Assembly (NCBI GenBank): GCA_938020525.1 | Contig: CALIHW010000008.1 | Span: 1-40,108 of the forward strand | Origin: an uncultured Granulosicoccaceae bacterium | GTDB taxonomy: Bacteria; Pseudomonadota; Gammaproteobacteria; Granulosicoccales; Granulosicoccaceae | DNA: 40,108 nt | Direction of reading: 5' to 3' | Shown here: piece after piece, positions 26,005-34,661 of the stretch | Layout of the letters: each line of letters begins with the position of its first letter | Numbering within the stretch: the stretch's first letter is position 1 | The notes under the pieces: model-generated | Told to the model about the DNA's origin: nothing | The model's database searches: none | Seen by the model: the letters and a program-made list of their open reading frames with translations, nothing else | Program-made: the position numbers and the translations under genes

Positions 26005-27381
26005 TTAGATGTTGCGATCATGGGTGTGGTTATGGTCGTCGCTATGGCCGTGGCTATGGTTATAGATGGTCTTGCCGCCTGCCACTGTTAACTCTACCGA
26101 TCCGTGAAAGTCCCAGCCCTGATAAGGATTGTTTTTACCGCGACTTATCATGTTATCTGTTGAGAATTCCCAGTATGTTTCTGTATCAAGAATACAAAGA
26201 TCAGCTGGTGCACCTACGCTAAGTCTACCGTGAGGCAGGCTGAAACATTTTGCAGGCCCTGCGGTGACACGATCAATTATGGTTGGCAGTCCAGTGTTCA
26301 TTTCGTCTGCAAGTTTCACGAGTAAACCGGTGAAGCTATCAAGAGAAGACAAGCCAGGTTCACTATCAGAATAGGGTGTTAGTTTAGCGTCGAGTTCATG
26401 CGGTGCGTGGTTTGAACAGATTGCATCGAGTACACCGGTCTTTATTGCATCTCTAAGCGCTTCTTTATCTGCATGTGTTCTGAAAGGGGGTGATGCATGA
26501 CAAAATGTATTGAAGTCACTGGTGTCCATCTCGGTCAAAAAGAGATGATCTATGCCGACATCAGCGGTTACAGCAATATTATCTTTCTTAGCTTGTCTTA
26601 CAAGGCTTAGTCCGCGTTGTGATGATAGCCTTGAGAAATGCACTTTGGCTCCAGTCTGGTAGCAGAGCTCGATTAGCTGAGAGAGTGCCACGGTCTCTGC
26701 AGCCAACGGTATGCCAGGCAGGCCAAGCCGGATTGATACTGATCCTTCGTGTGCGACACCGCCGGATAACCAGGGGTCCTGTGGTGCGATGATTAAATTG
26801 AGATCGAAGCCTGCGCTGTACTCCATGACACGCCTGAGCACCTGGTTATCCATAACCGGTTTGTCGCCGTTGCTAAACGCTATGCATCCAGCGTCAGACA
26901 GTATCTGCATCTCACTGAGTTGCTCTCCCTTCAGGCCTGATGTTAATGCGCCAATCGGTAGCACATTCACGCCAATCGCAGCTGCCGCACGACGCCTGAT
27001 TAATTCAACGGTGCCTGGCTCATCAATTATTGGAGAAGTGTCTGGTGCGCAAAACAAAGTAGTGATACCGCTTTTTGCCGCTGCCAGCGTTTCGCTTGCG
27101 ATGGTGCCCGCTTTTTCAAATCCTGGCTCTCGCAATCGAGCGTAACAATCAATCAGCCCGGGTATCACCAGTTTGTTATTAGCGTCTATCGTATGATCTG
27201 AGTCTGACAGCTTGTCCGCGTCGCCAATATAAGAAATAGTGCCGTTGGTGTATTGAATCGCACCTTTTTTAATTTCCTTGGGTCTAATTTCGTCGGGTTT
27301 GACTTCGTTGGCAGCCGCATCACTATCTTCACGGCCATCTGCACAATAATAACGGCAATTAACTATAGAGGTAGTAGTCAT
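26005..27381 (-). CDS. pyrC': PyrC' - dihydroorotase-like, non-catalytic partner of PyrB
   Basis: 458 residues. The amidohydrolase fold is kept, but the metal motif DxHxH is DCYAR (78-82), so both histidines are lost (Y80, R82) and HVS-type strand reads FSRLSS. Inactive dihydroorotases of this kind form a dodecamer with aspartate transcarbamoylase in Pseudomonas and relatives, and are needed for its activity. It starts 3 nt after pyrB. The first 45 residues carry a long Glu/Lys insert, and the C-terminus ends in a histidine-rich tail with six His in 16 residues (NHSHGHSDDHNHTHD), which the family normally lacks and which may bind metal. A true dihydroorotase must be encoded elsewhere. Confidence 0.92.
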   Translation of the reverse strand: MTTTSIVNCRYYCADGREDSDAAANEVKPDEIRPKEIKKGAIQYTNGTISYIGDADKLSDSDHTIDANNKLVIPGLIDCYARLREPGFEKAGTIASETLAAAKSGITTLFCAPDTSPIIDEPGTVELIRRRAAAAIGVNVLPIGALTSGLKGEQLSEMQILSDAGCIAFSNGDKPVMDNQVLRRVMEYSAGFDLNLIIAPQDPWLSGGVAHEGSVSIRLGLPGIPLAAETVALSQLIELCYQTGAKVHFSRLSSQRGLSLVRQAKKDNIAVTADVGIDHLFLTEMDTSDFNTFCHASPPFRTHADKEALRDAIKTGVLDAICSNHAPHELDAKLTPYSDSEPGLSSLDSFTGLLVKLADEMNTGLPTIIDRVTAGPAKCFSLPHGRLSVGAPADLCILDTETYWEFSTDNMISRGKNNPYQGWDFHGSVELTVAGGKTIYNHSHGHSDDHNHTHDRNI

Positions 27382-27384
27382 CGC

Positions 27385-28482
27385 TTAAGTCGCCGTAGTT
27401 TGTTTTGAAGTGCCCGCTTCGTTTGAAAGGGCCAGGTTTTTGTCAATATTGCCCATCGCTATCGACATGATAGCCATACGAACTGCAATACCCCCGGTCA
27501 CTTGTTCAAGGATGATTGACTGGGGCCCGTCTGCAACGCTCGATTCTATTTCTACTCCACGGTTTGTTGGGCCCGGGTGCATTACTATAGCGTCTGGTTT
27601 GGCAAGACGCATACGACGTTCCGTTAGTCCGAAGTTACGGTAGTACTCGTCTTCTGTTGATAGTAGCGCTGAGCGCATCCGTTCTTTTTGTAGTCGCAAA
27701 CCAATGACAACATCTGCACCTTCCAGAGCGCCATCGAGATCGTGACGTATATGTACACCGAGTTCTTTAACTTGTTCCGGTAGCAAGGTTTTTGGGCCTA
27801 CTGCTGTGATATTACCAGTGCCGAGAATATTCAGCGCGTGTATCTGTGATCTGGCGACGCGAGAATGCAGAATGTCACCGACGATGACGACCTTGAGTTT
27901 CGAGAAGTCACCCTTATTGCGGCGTATCGCAAACATATCCAGCATGGCTTGTGTCGGGTGAGAATGTTGACCGTCGCCGGCATTAATTACACTGATATGT
28001 GGCTCGACATGGCTGGCGATAAAGTGTGCGGCCCCGGAGGATGAATGGCGTACTACAAACATATCGCATTGCATGGCTTGCAGGTTGCGCAGTGTATCCA
28101 GTAGCGATTCACCTTTGGTGACTGCAGAAACGCTAACGTTAATGTTCAGTACATCTGCAGAGAGGCGTTTGGCTGCAAGCTCAAAGGTGGTTCTGGTGCG
28201 GGTGCTGTTTTCAAAAAAAAGGTTAGCGACTGTTTTGCCGCGTAACAATGGAACTTTCTTGTTAGCTTTTTCACCAACCCCGACAAACCGTTCGGCGGTA
28301 TCAAGTATCTCTAGTAGTTTATCTCGCGATAATCCTTCAATACTTAAGAAATGTTTAAGCTCCCCTGATGTGGTCAATTGGATATCTTGGTGGGCCGATG
28401 TCATGAGGTCAGGTTTTTTTATGTGGCAGGAGCCCTCACCGCGATATTGGTCGGATGCCGTCTTTTGGATAAAATCTGTCAT
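27385..28482 (-). CDS. pyrB: aspartate carbamoyltransferase catalytic chain PyrB
   Basis: 365 residues. Carbamoyl phosphate motif STRTRT (93-98), [11 protein letters not shown], and late HPGPTNRG are present. It joins carbamoyl phosphate and aspartate in pyrimidine synthesis. The ATG overlaps the pyrR stop by 4 nt (ATGA), which supports this start although it gives a 40-residue leader; an internal Met at 27 is an alternative. It belongs to the class that needs PyrC' rather than PyrI; no pyrI is present. Confidence 0.96.
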   Translation of the reverse strand: MTDFIQKTASDQYRGEGSCHIKKPDLMTSAHQDIQLTTSGELKHFLSIEGLSRDKLLEILDTAERFVGVGEKANKKVPLLRGKTVANLFFENSTRTRTTFELAAKRLSADVLNINVSVSAVTKGESLLDTLRNLQAMQCDMFVVRHSSSGAAHFIASHVEPHISVINAGDGQHSHPTQAMLDMFAIRRNKGDFSKLKVVIVGDILHSRVARSQIHALNILGTGNITAVGPKTLLPEQVKELGVHIRHDLDGALEGADVVIGLRLQKERMRSALLSTEDEYYRNFGLTERRMRLAKPDAIVMHPGPTNRGVEIESSVADGPQSIILEQVTGGIAVRMAIMSIAMGNIDKNLALSNEAGTSKQTTAT

Positions 28483-28988
28483 TCGGAAAAAATCTCCAGG
28501 CTCATGTCAGATCGCAATTTGATCTGTTGGTTGTCTGGCAAATTCAGGCTTCGTCCGATCACATCGGCATTGATTGGCAGCTCTCGTCCGCTGCGTTCTA
28601 CCAACGTAGCAAGAACAATTCTTTCAGGTCGGCCATAATCGAATATTTCATTCATTGCAGCGCGGATTGTTCTGCCACTGTAGAGTACATCATCAACCAG
28701 AATTATCACTTCTCCCTCTACAGAAAATGGGATGTTTGATGGACCCACCTGAGGATGCAAGCCAATGCGGCTGAAGTCATCGCGGTAAAAGGAAATATTC
28801 AGCTCCCCCGCAGCTTCAGTCAGATGCAATGCGCTATGCAGTTGTTGCGCGACCATGACACCACCGGTCTTAATGCCGAGCATTTTTGCATCTTTGATCG
28901 TGTTTCCGAGAAGTATCCTGAGTGATTCAGACATTTGCTGAATCATATCCTCGACCTTGGTCGGGCTAATTTTCTCGAGAGGAGTCAT
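28479..28988 (-). CDS. pyrR: PyrR bifunctional pyrimidine regulator / uracil phosphoribosyltransferase
   Basis: 169 residues with the PRPP-binding motif [15 protein letters not shown] (94-108) and family FYRDDF (67-72). In Firmicutes PyrR binds pyr mRNA; in gammaproteobacteria its role is less settled. Here pyrR has no leader of its own: it overlaps the end of ruvX by 23 nt and pyrB by 4 nt, so PyrR-binding attenuation directly before it is unlikely. Confidence 0.94.
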   Translation of the reverse strand: MTPLEKISPTKVEDMIQQMSESLRILLGNTIKDAKMLGIKTGGVMVAQQLHSALHLTEAAGELNISFYRDDFSRIGLHPQVGPSNIPFSVEGEVIILVDDVLYSGRTIRAAMNEIFDYGRPERIVLATLVERSGRELPINADVIGRSLNLPDNQQIKLRSDMSLEIFSE

Positions 28989-29448
28989 TGAGCCATTGTT
29001 CCAGTATAAGAGCGGCCGCTATTGTATCTGAATCTTCGCGTTTGGCTCTGCGTCGATTATGGTTCTGTCTATTGTCAGCAATTATGCGCGAAGCTTCATT
29101 TGAACTGTAGCGCTCATCGCAATGATAGACCGGGAGTTGATAGCGGCGTCGCAGATGCTTGCCGAATGATTTGGCAAGTTGAGTTAATCTTTGTGATTCG
29201 CCTTCTGCTGTCAATGGCAATCCAACGATCAGTGCTGTGGGTTTCCACTCTTCAACGACTGCTGTTATTTCATCCCACTCAGGTCTGCCATTGATATTTC
29301 TGATAGCTTTGAGCGGGTTGGCGCTGGATGAATTGGAATCTGTGAGTTTATGACCTATGGCAATGCCGATGCGTTTTTCGCCGAAATCAAAGCTTAGATA
29401 GTGAGCGTTTCCGGATTCTGGTCGTGTGCTATCTGATGAGTTGGGCAT
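28966..29448 (-). CDS. ruvX: RuvX (YqgF), RNase H-fold resolvase-like nuclease
   Basis: 160 residues with DFGEKRIGIAIG (20-31) carrying the first catalytic Asp, PTALIVGLPL, the basic-patch YHCDERYSS and a late acidic DSDTIAAALIL. The family trims pre-16S rRNA and resembles Holliday-junction resolvases. It overlaps pyrR by 23 nt. Confidence 0.94.
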   Translation of the reverse strand: MPNSSDSTRPESGNAHYLSFDFGEKRIGIAIGHKLTDSNSSSANPLKAIRNINGRPEWDEITAVVEEWKPTALIVGLPLTAEGESQRLTQLAKSFGKHLRRRYQLPVYHCDERYSSNEASRIIADNRQNHNRRRAKREDSDTIAAALILEQWLNDSSREN

Positions 29449-29563
29449 GTGCTCCGAGCTTATCGTATCGATCAGTCTTCAGGTTAGTCAAATCTTCAGC
29501 TCAGGCATGCTTCAAAGCAAACAGGCTTCAAGGCAGCTTGGACTTATGCATGGTCAGGTAAGT

Positions 29564-30121
29564 CTATGCATGTCCCGCTTCGGCTGAGATCAGATCAAAC
29601 TGAATGCCGAGTGTATTGGCGGCAAGGTTAAATTTATCATCGGCATCGCGGGCGAATAATATTTCCTGGGTAGCTTCGCAGGTAAGCCAGCTGTTGTTGG
29701 CCATTTCATCTTCAAGTTGACCAGCATCCCAGCCTGCATATCCGAGTAACAGAAGATAATCTAACGGGCCGTTGCCATTGCCGATCTCCATTAAAATATC
29801 TGTTGAGCCGGCAAGCGTGACACCCTCACCGACACTGCAGGCTTCTGCATCAGCATAAACCTCATCGCTCGGGAAGAGCACAAAGCCTCTTTCTTTGTCT
29901 ACTGGGCCACCTTCATAAACTGTTGCACCACGATCAACTGGATTAACACATTCAATCTCGAGCTGATCATAAACTTCACCCGCCAATAATGCCGCCGGCC
30001 GGTTGATGACAAAGCCGAATGCACCATCTTCGTTATGTTCAAAAAGATAGGTAATAGTTTTATCAAACCAGGAGTTGTTAAGCCCGGGCATCGACAAAAG
30101 AAAGTGATTGGTTAGATCCAT
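29564..30121 (-). CDS. yqgE: YqgE/AlgH family protein
   Basis: 185 residues with NHFLLSMP at the start, GAFGFVINRP (33-42) and YEGGPVDKERGFVLF, all typical of the family. It accompanies ruvX and pyrB in many gammaproteobacteria; AlgH was linked to alginate control in Pseudomonas but the molecular function is not known. 114 nt separate it from ruvX. Confidence 0.94.
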   Translation of the reverse strand: MDLTNHFLLSMPGLNNSWFDKTITYLFEHNEDGAFGFVINRPAALLAGEVYDQLEIECVNPVDRGATVYEGGPVDKERGFVLFPSDEVYADAEACSVGEGVTLAGSTDILMEIGNGNGPLDYLLLLGYAGWDAGQLEDEMANNSWLTCEATQEILFARDADDKFNLAANTLGIQFDLISAEAGHA

Positions 30122-30344
30122 TTACTGAGTACCGCTCTTCGTTCTGCAGCTGTTGGTTCGCAGTTCTCTCGTCAATGGCCTGGTCGTTAGCCAGGTCAAT
30201 GGCTTGATAGTAAGATCACCACTGTTCCCGCGAAATGTAATTCTATCATCTTCGCTGGTTGTTTTCTTGTCGGTAAGCCCGCGGTTCTGCGGGATATGAC
30301 AGTGTTTCGAATGTATTACTATTGGTATTTCATCTTGCTAGTAC

Positions 30345-31292
30345 TTAAGAAAGTCGTTTTTCAATGGCATCCATAAACTGCGAACCAATATCGAGATTGC
30401 ACTGTTCGTCCAGTTCGCGCGCGCACGTTGGGCTGGTTACATTAATTTCAGTGACCCAGTCTCCAATCACATCAATTCCTGCAAAAAGCACCCCTTTCTC
30501 TACGAGCACCGGTCCGATTGTTTCGGCAATATGACGATCCCGGTCTGACAATGGAACCGCAACACCAGTACCACCTGCTGCAAGATTGCCTCGTGTCTCT
30601 CCTGCTGCTGGCATACGCGCCAGCGCGTGAGATACAGGCTCTCCGTCAACTACCAGAATACGTTTATCGCCGTCGGTAATTTCCGGAATATAGCGTTGCG
30701 CCATGATCTGTCGTTCACCAAACAGCGTCATCGTTTCGAGCACCACGCTAACGTTGGGATCATCAGGCTTTAAGCGAAAAATAGACGCGCCACCCATACC
30801 ATCCAGTGGTTTGACAATGATGTCATTATGCTCCTGATGGAAATCGCGAAGCTTATCCGCCAGTGATGTGATCAGTGTGGGCGGACAGCAGTCTGGAAAC
30901 CACGCAGTAAACATTTTTTCATTGATGTCTCGCAGTGCTGCCGGATTGTTCAACACCAGAGTACCTGCATCGCTGGCGCGTTGAAGAAAGTACGTAGCGT
31001 ATACGTAGTCCATGTTAAACGGCGGATCGAGACGCATCAGTATGCAATCAAAATCCGTAAGAAACGTGTCTTCCTCTGGCTTTGCGTCATACCAGTGGTT
31101 TTTATCGTCAAATACCTTGACCGCTTGTGTGCGAGCTGCAGGTTTGCCATCACGCATGAATAGATTTTTGCGTTGTATGTAGTGTAGCTGCCAGCCACGC
31201 TTTTGAGCCGCCAGCATCATGGCAAGGCTTGTGTCTTTGGCGACTTTGATGTTTTCGATCGGGTCCATCAGGACGGCGATTTTTCTACTCAT
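30345..31292 (-). CDS. gshB: glutathione synthetase GshB
   Basis: 315 residues, ATP-grasp fold. MRLDPPFN (86-93), nucleotide loop GMGGAS (165-170), and EINVTSPT near the C-terminus are present. It joins gamma-glutamylcysteine and glycine. The 222-bp gap to yqgE holds two small hairpins (CCTGG/CCAGG at 30179-30195 and CCCGC/GCGGG at 30278-30293) without T tracts. Confidence 0.96.
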   Translation of the reverse strand: MSRKIAVLMDPIENIKVAKDTSLAMMLAAQKRGWQLHYIQRKNLFMRDGKPAARTQAVKVFDDKNHWYDAKPEEDTFLTDFDCILMRLDPPFNMDYVYATYFLQRASDAGTLVLNNPAALRDINEKMFTAWFPDCCPPTLITSLADKLRDFHQEHNDIIVKPLDGMGGASIFRLKPDDPNVSVVLETMTLFGERQIMAQRYIPEITDGDKRILVVDGEPVSHALARMPAAGETRGNLAAGGTGVAVPLSDRDRHIAETIGPVLVEKGVLFAGIDVIGDWVTEINVTSPTCARELDEQCNLDIGSQFMDAIEKRLS

Positions 31293-31710
31293 TAAATACC
31301 CTTTCTCGGGAAATACCCTATTCGGTTGATCATGTTTTTAGCATGGGAGTCGGGTCATATTGTATCGGTTTCCCTGTCAGCGCCATAAGGCGTCGGTAAT
31401 ACTTTTTATAAAACCCATTAACTTACTGATAAATATAGTAATGTGATGAATTCTCACTGGCGCTGCTGTTGAAGCCTGAGACCCGATAATATAGAGTCCG
31501 CAGTTGAGTGCGGATCTCTATAAACATAACAACGAATGACTGTGACTGCGGCTGACCGCAAACGAGCTGCCGGCATTGCAGCCCGATATGCTGGATTTAA
31601 CAGTCGAGGATCAGCCAGGTGCGATGTGCAAAAAGCAAAGACTTCTCCTGCGAGTAACCAATCAGACACCAGCTTGAACGCGAGCAATGCGCTCGGCGCA
31701 AGAGCTGCCC
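31293..31710. other. divergent intergenic region gshB / CheW-like gene
   Basis: Promoter region for both directions, containing the stem-loop at 31490-31522. A 60-codon frame at 31536-31718 has no family resemblance and is not called. Confidence 0.4.
31490..31522 (+). promoter_or_regulatory. long stem-loop upstream of the CheW-like gene
   Basis: TATAGAGTCCGCA pairs with TGCGGA-T-CTCTATA: 13 bp with one bulged T and a 6-nt loop. It is 168 nt or more upstream of the CheW-like start and may be an operator or a leader structure. Confidence 0.5.
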
Positions 31711-32289
31711 ATGGCTAGTGGCCCTGTGATGGATAATGACCGCTTAAACCGGCTGGATTCACACCGAATGTCAGCATCGGATGTTGTGTGGAGCGCGCAT
31801 TCAATTACCGCACCTGACCCTGATCGGGCGCTCCTTTTCGAGAGCGGCGGTGTGCTGTTGGCACTTTCAGCAGACTCGGTACGTGAAGTGATTGATATGC
31901 CGTCCACTCAACCGGTGCCTGGTTCGGCATCCTGGTTTGGTGGCGTCGCGGTGTATCGCAGCCGTCCTGTGCCGGTGATTGATGCGGCAGCCTACCTTAA
32001 GCCAGGCTCTGAATCAGACACCACAGCAGAATCGGCAATTCGGCTTTTCAATCGTGCCATTGTGGTTCAACTGGCATCCGACACCTATCTGATCGCTGCT
32101 GAAAAGATACTTAATCTTTGCAGTCTGCCGGTGGAAGATGACTTTCCGGTGCTGCAACAATTGCCGAACTATATTGAACATCGAGCAATCGGTAAGGTAT
32201 GCAATTATGAAAACCGTCTGCTTGCAGTGATTGACCTGCCCGAGTTACTGCGTTGTACAAAATTGCTACGTGAGTGTGCTTTCTGTTGA
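31711..32289 (+). CDS. CheW-like coupling protein (PilI-like position)
   Basis: 192 residues from the ATG at 31711, favoured by AGAG about 6 nt upstream; ATG 31687 and 31729 are alternatives. After a variable N-terminal 30 residues comes a single CheW domain: ALLFESGGVLLAL, REVIDMP, FGGVAVYRSRPVPVIDAAAYL and a late IGKVCNYENRLLAVIDLPELL. CheW couples chemoreceptor arrays to CheA. Position and order (gshB, then cheW-mcp-cheA) match pilI-pilJ-chpA of the twitching chemosensory system, but pilG and pilH are absent. Confidence 0.82.
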   Translation: MASGPVMDNDRLNRLDSHRMSASDVVWSAHSITAPDPDRALLFESGGVLLALSADSVREVIDMPSTQPVPGSASWFGGVAVYRSRPVPVIDAAAYLKPGSESDTTAESAIRLFNRAIVVQLASDTYLIAAEKILNLCSLPVEDDFPVLQQLPNYIEHRAIGKVCNYENRLLAVIDLPELLRCTKLLRECAFC

Positions 32290-34661
32290 GCGTTGCGAAA
32301 CACCCTATACGCTTGCCGCTATTACCTGCATCACTTGCGGCGTTTCTGCTGTTGCTTGGCACCGGCTTACTATTTTTCAGTCTATTTAAAGAATCTCATA
32401 GCGCGAACACCAGGCAAAGCACAGCAGAGCTCGCCAGTACCGTTGATCAACTCGCGAGAGTGGTGAATGTTGACTCTACGCAATGGGTACATAGCGATCA
32501 GTTAGCACAACTGGTGGCTTCTGCCGATACGCAGATTAATCGACTGGATCATTTGAATGACAGTTTTTTTGCCTGGTCTTGGTCTGGCAACAAAGTAGCC
32601 TCAGTACGCAATGTTGGCGCAGACTGGAAGCTATTGCGTGAGGGATTGTTGTCTTTTAATAAGGCCAATATTGATCAGGCCATTTTAAACCAGGCCAATT
32701 TAAATCAAACCAGTACGGAACAGATCAATCCCAATCAACCAGAGAATCCTGCACCGGCTGCCAGTCCGAGTCCCGCAATTGACGCAGGTGCTGGGCTTGT
32801 AGAGTCAGTTCAAATCATTATACCGTCAGACTTTGCAAAACAGTCAATCGCACTTGCTAAGAATTTTGAAGTTATACGCGAAAGTGTGAAAGACAGTACG
32901 CGGCGACAAGCGCTAATCGATCTTGTCGAAGTTACATCTGCTACCTGGACGCAGATCAATAGCAGCAACGCAGAAGCGCTGGTCGGTTTGCTGGAGTTAC
33001 AGCAAGAGTATGCAGATGAGTTGTTGCAATTGTCTGGTGCAGGTACTCAACAGTCGCTGTTCGGCTACTACAACTCAAATCAGATTGTTGACTATGTCCA
33101 GGGTGTAAAAAGTATTCCGCCGTTAAAGCAAGTGGTGTCAGTTGTATCTACTCCTGCCGAAGTTCCTGCAGGTGAAGCTTCGGCGGTAACGGCCACAGAG
33201 ATGGCGCCTGAAGAAATTAAACCCGAACCAATGCAACCCGAACCAATGCAGTCAGCGCAAATAAATGGATCCACACCGTTAAGCAGTGCATTCGTAACAC
33301 AAGCCCTGACACCATTGCAGGAATCAGTTGCCGGCCTAGGAAATATTATTGCCAGTGAAACTGATCGCGGCAATCTGATTAAATGGTTCGGATTGGCCGG
33401 ATTGACAGCATCATTGCTGCTGCTGCTGTCTGCGATATCACGGATGACTCATGCGGCGGATATTTTAAAAATGCGTCCTGAACGGCTACCTACTCCAGTA
33501 CCAACAGGGAGTCGCGGCGCTATGTCATTAAGAGAAGCAGACACGCTTATAGAAGATATCAATAGTGTAGTTGATGGTGATCTGCGTCAGGCTGTACCGT
33601 TACAGGCCAATAGCCACGCCAGAGCGATAGCGAAATCAGCTAACAGGTCGAGCGTAATAATTAGCGATCTTGTAGGTATGACAAGAGGTGTTGCGGCACA
33701 ACTTAATGGCTTGGTAGAACGACAGGATCAGCACGGCCGCCTGCTTGCAGATCTTGATATTCGGCGCCAGACTGAAACTGCAGAGCTGTCTGACGGCATT
33801 GGTGTGCGATCAATATATCTTGATAAGCAGCGTGTGCTTTTAACCAGTTCTGTTGAAGTGTTAAACGACTTAACCAACCGCTCTGAGTCTGCGGTCAATG
33901 GAGTGAATCAGGTATCTTCGTCACTTGCAGCGGTATCTGCTCAGGTTGACGTTGGTGTCGAGCGCATGCAACGTCTGATGAAAACCGCAGGGTCGGTGAC
34001 TGAGGCCACAGCCAGATTAAATCAACTGACTGAACAAACCCGGCTTCAGGCTTTGAATGTTTCACTGAAGATGCCGCAGGTTACACAAGCTAAAAATCCC
34101 ACAGAAAGCCGTGCAGCGGCCAGTGTCAATGATGAGTATAATTCTTACGAAGAATTTAGTACGCCCGGTATTGTTAGTCGAGATACCGTTGACTACGACT
34201 TAACCCAAAGTCACGATACCAGTGAAGAACTCACCAGTATGTTCGACGACATTCATCAGCTCACCGGTAAGTTGGTGCAAGTTTCAAATGATGCCAATGT
34301 ACTGATCGGCGCGCTCCAGAAAGATATTGAAGATACCGCAACGGCGCTAAGACAAAGTGGCGAACACATGAATGTGAGCGCACATCATATTCATTCAACA
34401 TCGTTGCTCGGAAAAGAGCTCACTGGATACTCTGATCAATTGCGTAACAACATCGAGGAAGCGCTGCAAAAATTGCAGAGTCAGCAGGACGACTTATCGC
34501 AAACGGCTGAACAAATCGTACGACTCGACAAAACAGGTAACGACACCAGCGAGTTGACTCTGGCGCTAGTGCAGGATCTCGCAGGATTGCAACAGATGTC
34601 ATCAAAGCTTGAAGAATCAGTCAGTGATTTTAAGATAAGCGGAGACAATCCGCTTGAATGA
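32274..34661 (+). CDS. diverged MCP-like membrane protein (PilJ-like position)
   Basis: About 795 residues. Two membrane helices (about 13-36 and 370-390) enclose a periplasmic domain of some 330 residues, followed by a HAMP-like linker and a long helical cytoplasmic part. The receptor tip is recognisable at 587-599 (EQTRLQALNVSLK; normal EQTNLLALNAAIE) but the following EAARAGExGRGFAVVAxEVR segment is replaced by a Pro/Ser/Asp-rich insertion of about 55 residues. A CheA/CheW contact of the usual kind is therefore doubtful. The periplasmic part contains pentapeptide repeats (see 32664-32738). The start is uncertain: GTG at 32274 overlaps the CheW-like gene by 16 nt, TTG at 32286 overlaps by 4 nt. 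Confidence 0.78.
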   Translation: MCFLLSVAKHPIRLPLLPASLAAFLLLLGTGLLFFSLFKESHSANTRQSTAELASTVDQLARVVNVDSTQWVHSDQLAQLVASADTQINRLDHLNDSFFAWSWSGNKVASVRNVGADWKLLREGLLSFNKANIDQAILNQANLNQTSTEQINPNQPENPAPAASPSPAIDAGAGLVESVQIIIPSDFAKQSIALAKNFEVIRESVKDSTRRQALIDLVEVTSATWTQINSSNAEALVGLLELQQEYADELLQLSGAGTQQSLFGYYNSNQIVDYVQGVKSIPPLKQVVSVVSTPAEVPAGEASAVTATEMAPEEIKPEPMQPEPMQSAQINGSTPLSSAFVTQALTPLQESVAGLGNIIASETDRGNLIKWFGLAGLTASLLLLLSAISRMTHAADILKMRPERLPTPVPTGSRGAMSLREADTLIEDINSVVDGDLRQAVPLQANSHARAIAKSANRSSVIISDLVGMTRGVAAQLNGLVERQDQHGRLLADLDIRRQTETAELSDGIGVRSIYLDKQRVLLTSSVEVLNDLTNRSESAVNGVNQVSSSLAAVSAQVDVGVERMQRLMKTAGSVTEATARLNQLTEQTRLQALNVSLKMPQVTQAKNPTESRAAASVNDEYNSYEEFSTPGIVSRDTVDYDLTQSHDTSEELTSMFDDIHQLTGKLVQVSNDANVLIGALQKDIEDTATALRQSGEHMNVSAHHIHSTSLLGKELTGYSDQLRNNIEEALQKLQSQQDDLSQTAEQIVRLDKTGNDTSELTLALVQDLAGLQQMSSKLEESVSDFKISGDNPLE
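32664..32738 (+). repeat. 15-bp tandem repeat, five units, in the MCP-like gene
   Basis: Units encode ANIDQ, AILNQ, ANLNQ, TSTEQ and INPNQ. A second small duplication, CCCGAACCAATGCA(A/G), lies at 33222-33251 in the same gene. Confidence 0.8.

Noticed and set aside
26711-27145. 144-codon plus-strand frame inside pyrC'
   Set aside because: It lies wholly within a well-supported minus-strand gene; composition is that of an antisense shadow.
28073-28522. 149-codon plus-strand frame over pyrB and the end of pyrR
   Set aside because: Antisense to two confident genes and without recognisable domains.
31536-31718. 60-codon frame before the CheW-like gene, considered as a remnant of pilG or pilH
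   Set aside because: No receiver-domain Asp/Lys pattern and an unlikely composition; it also overlaps the CheW-like start.
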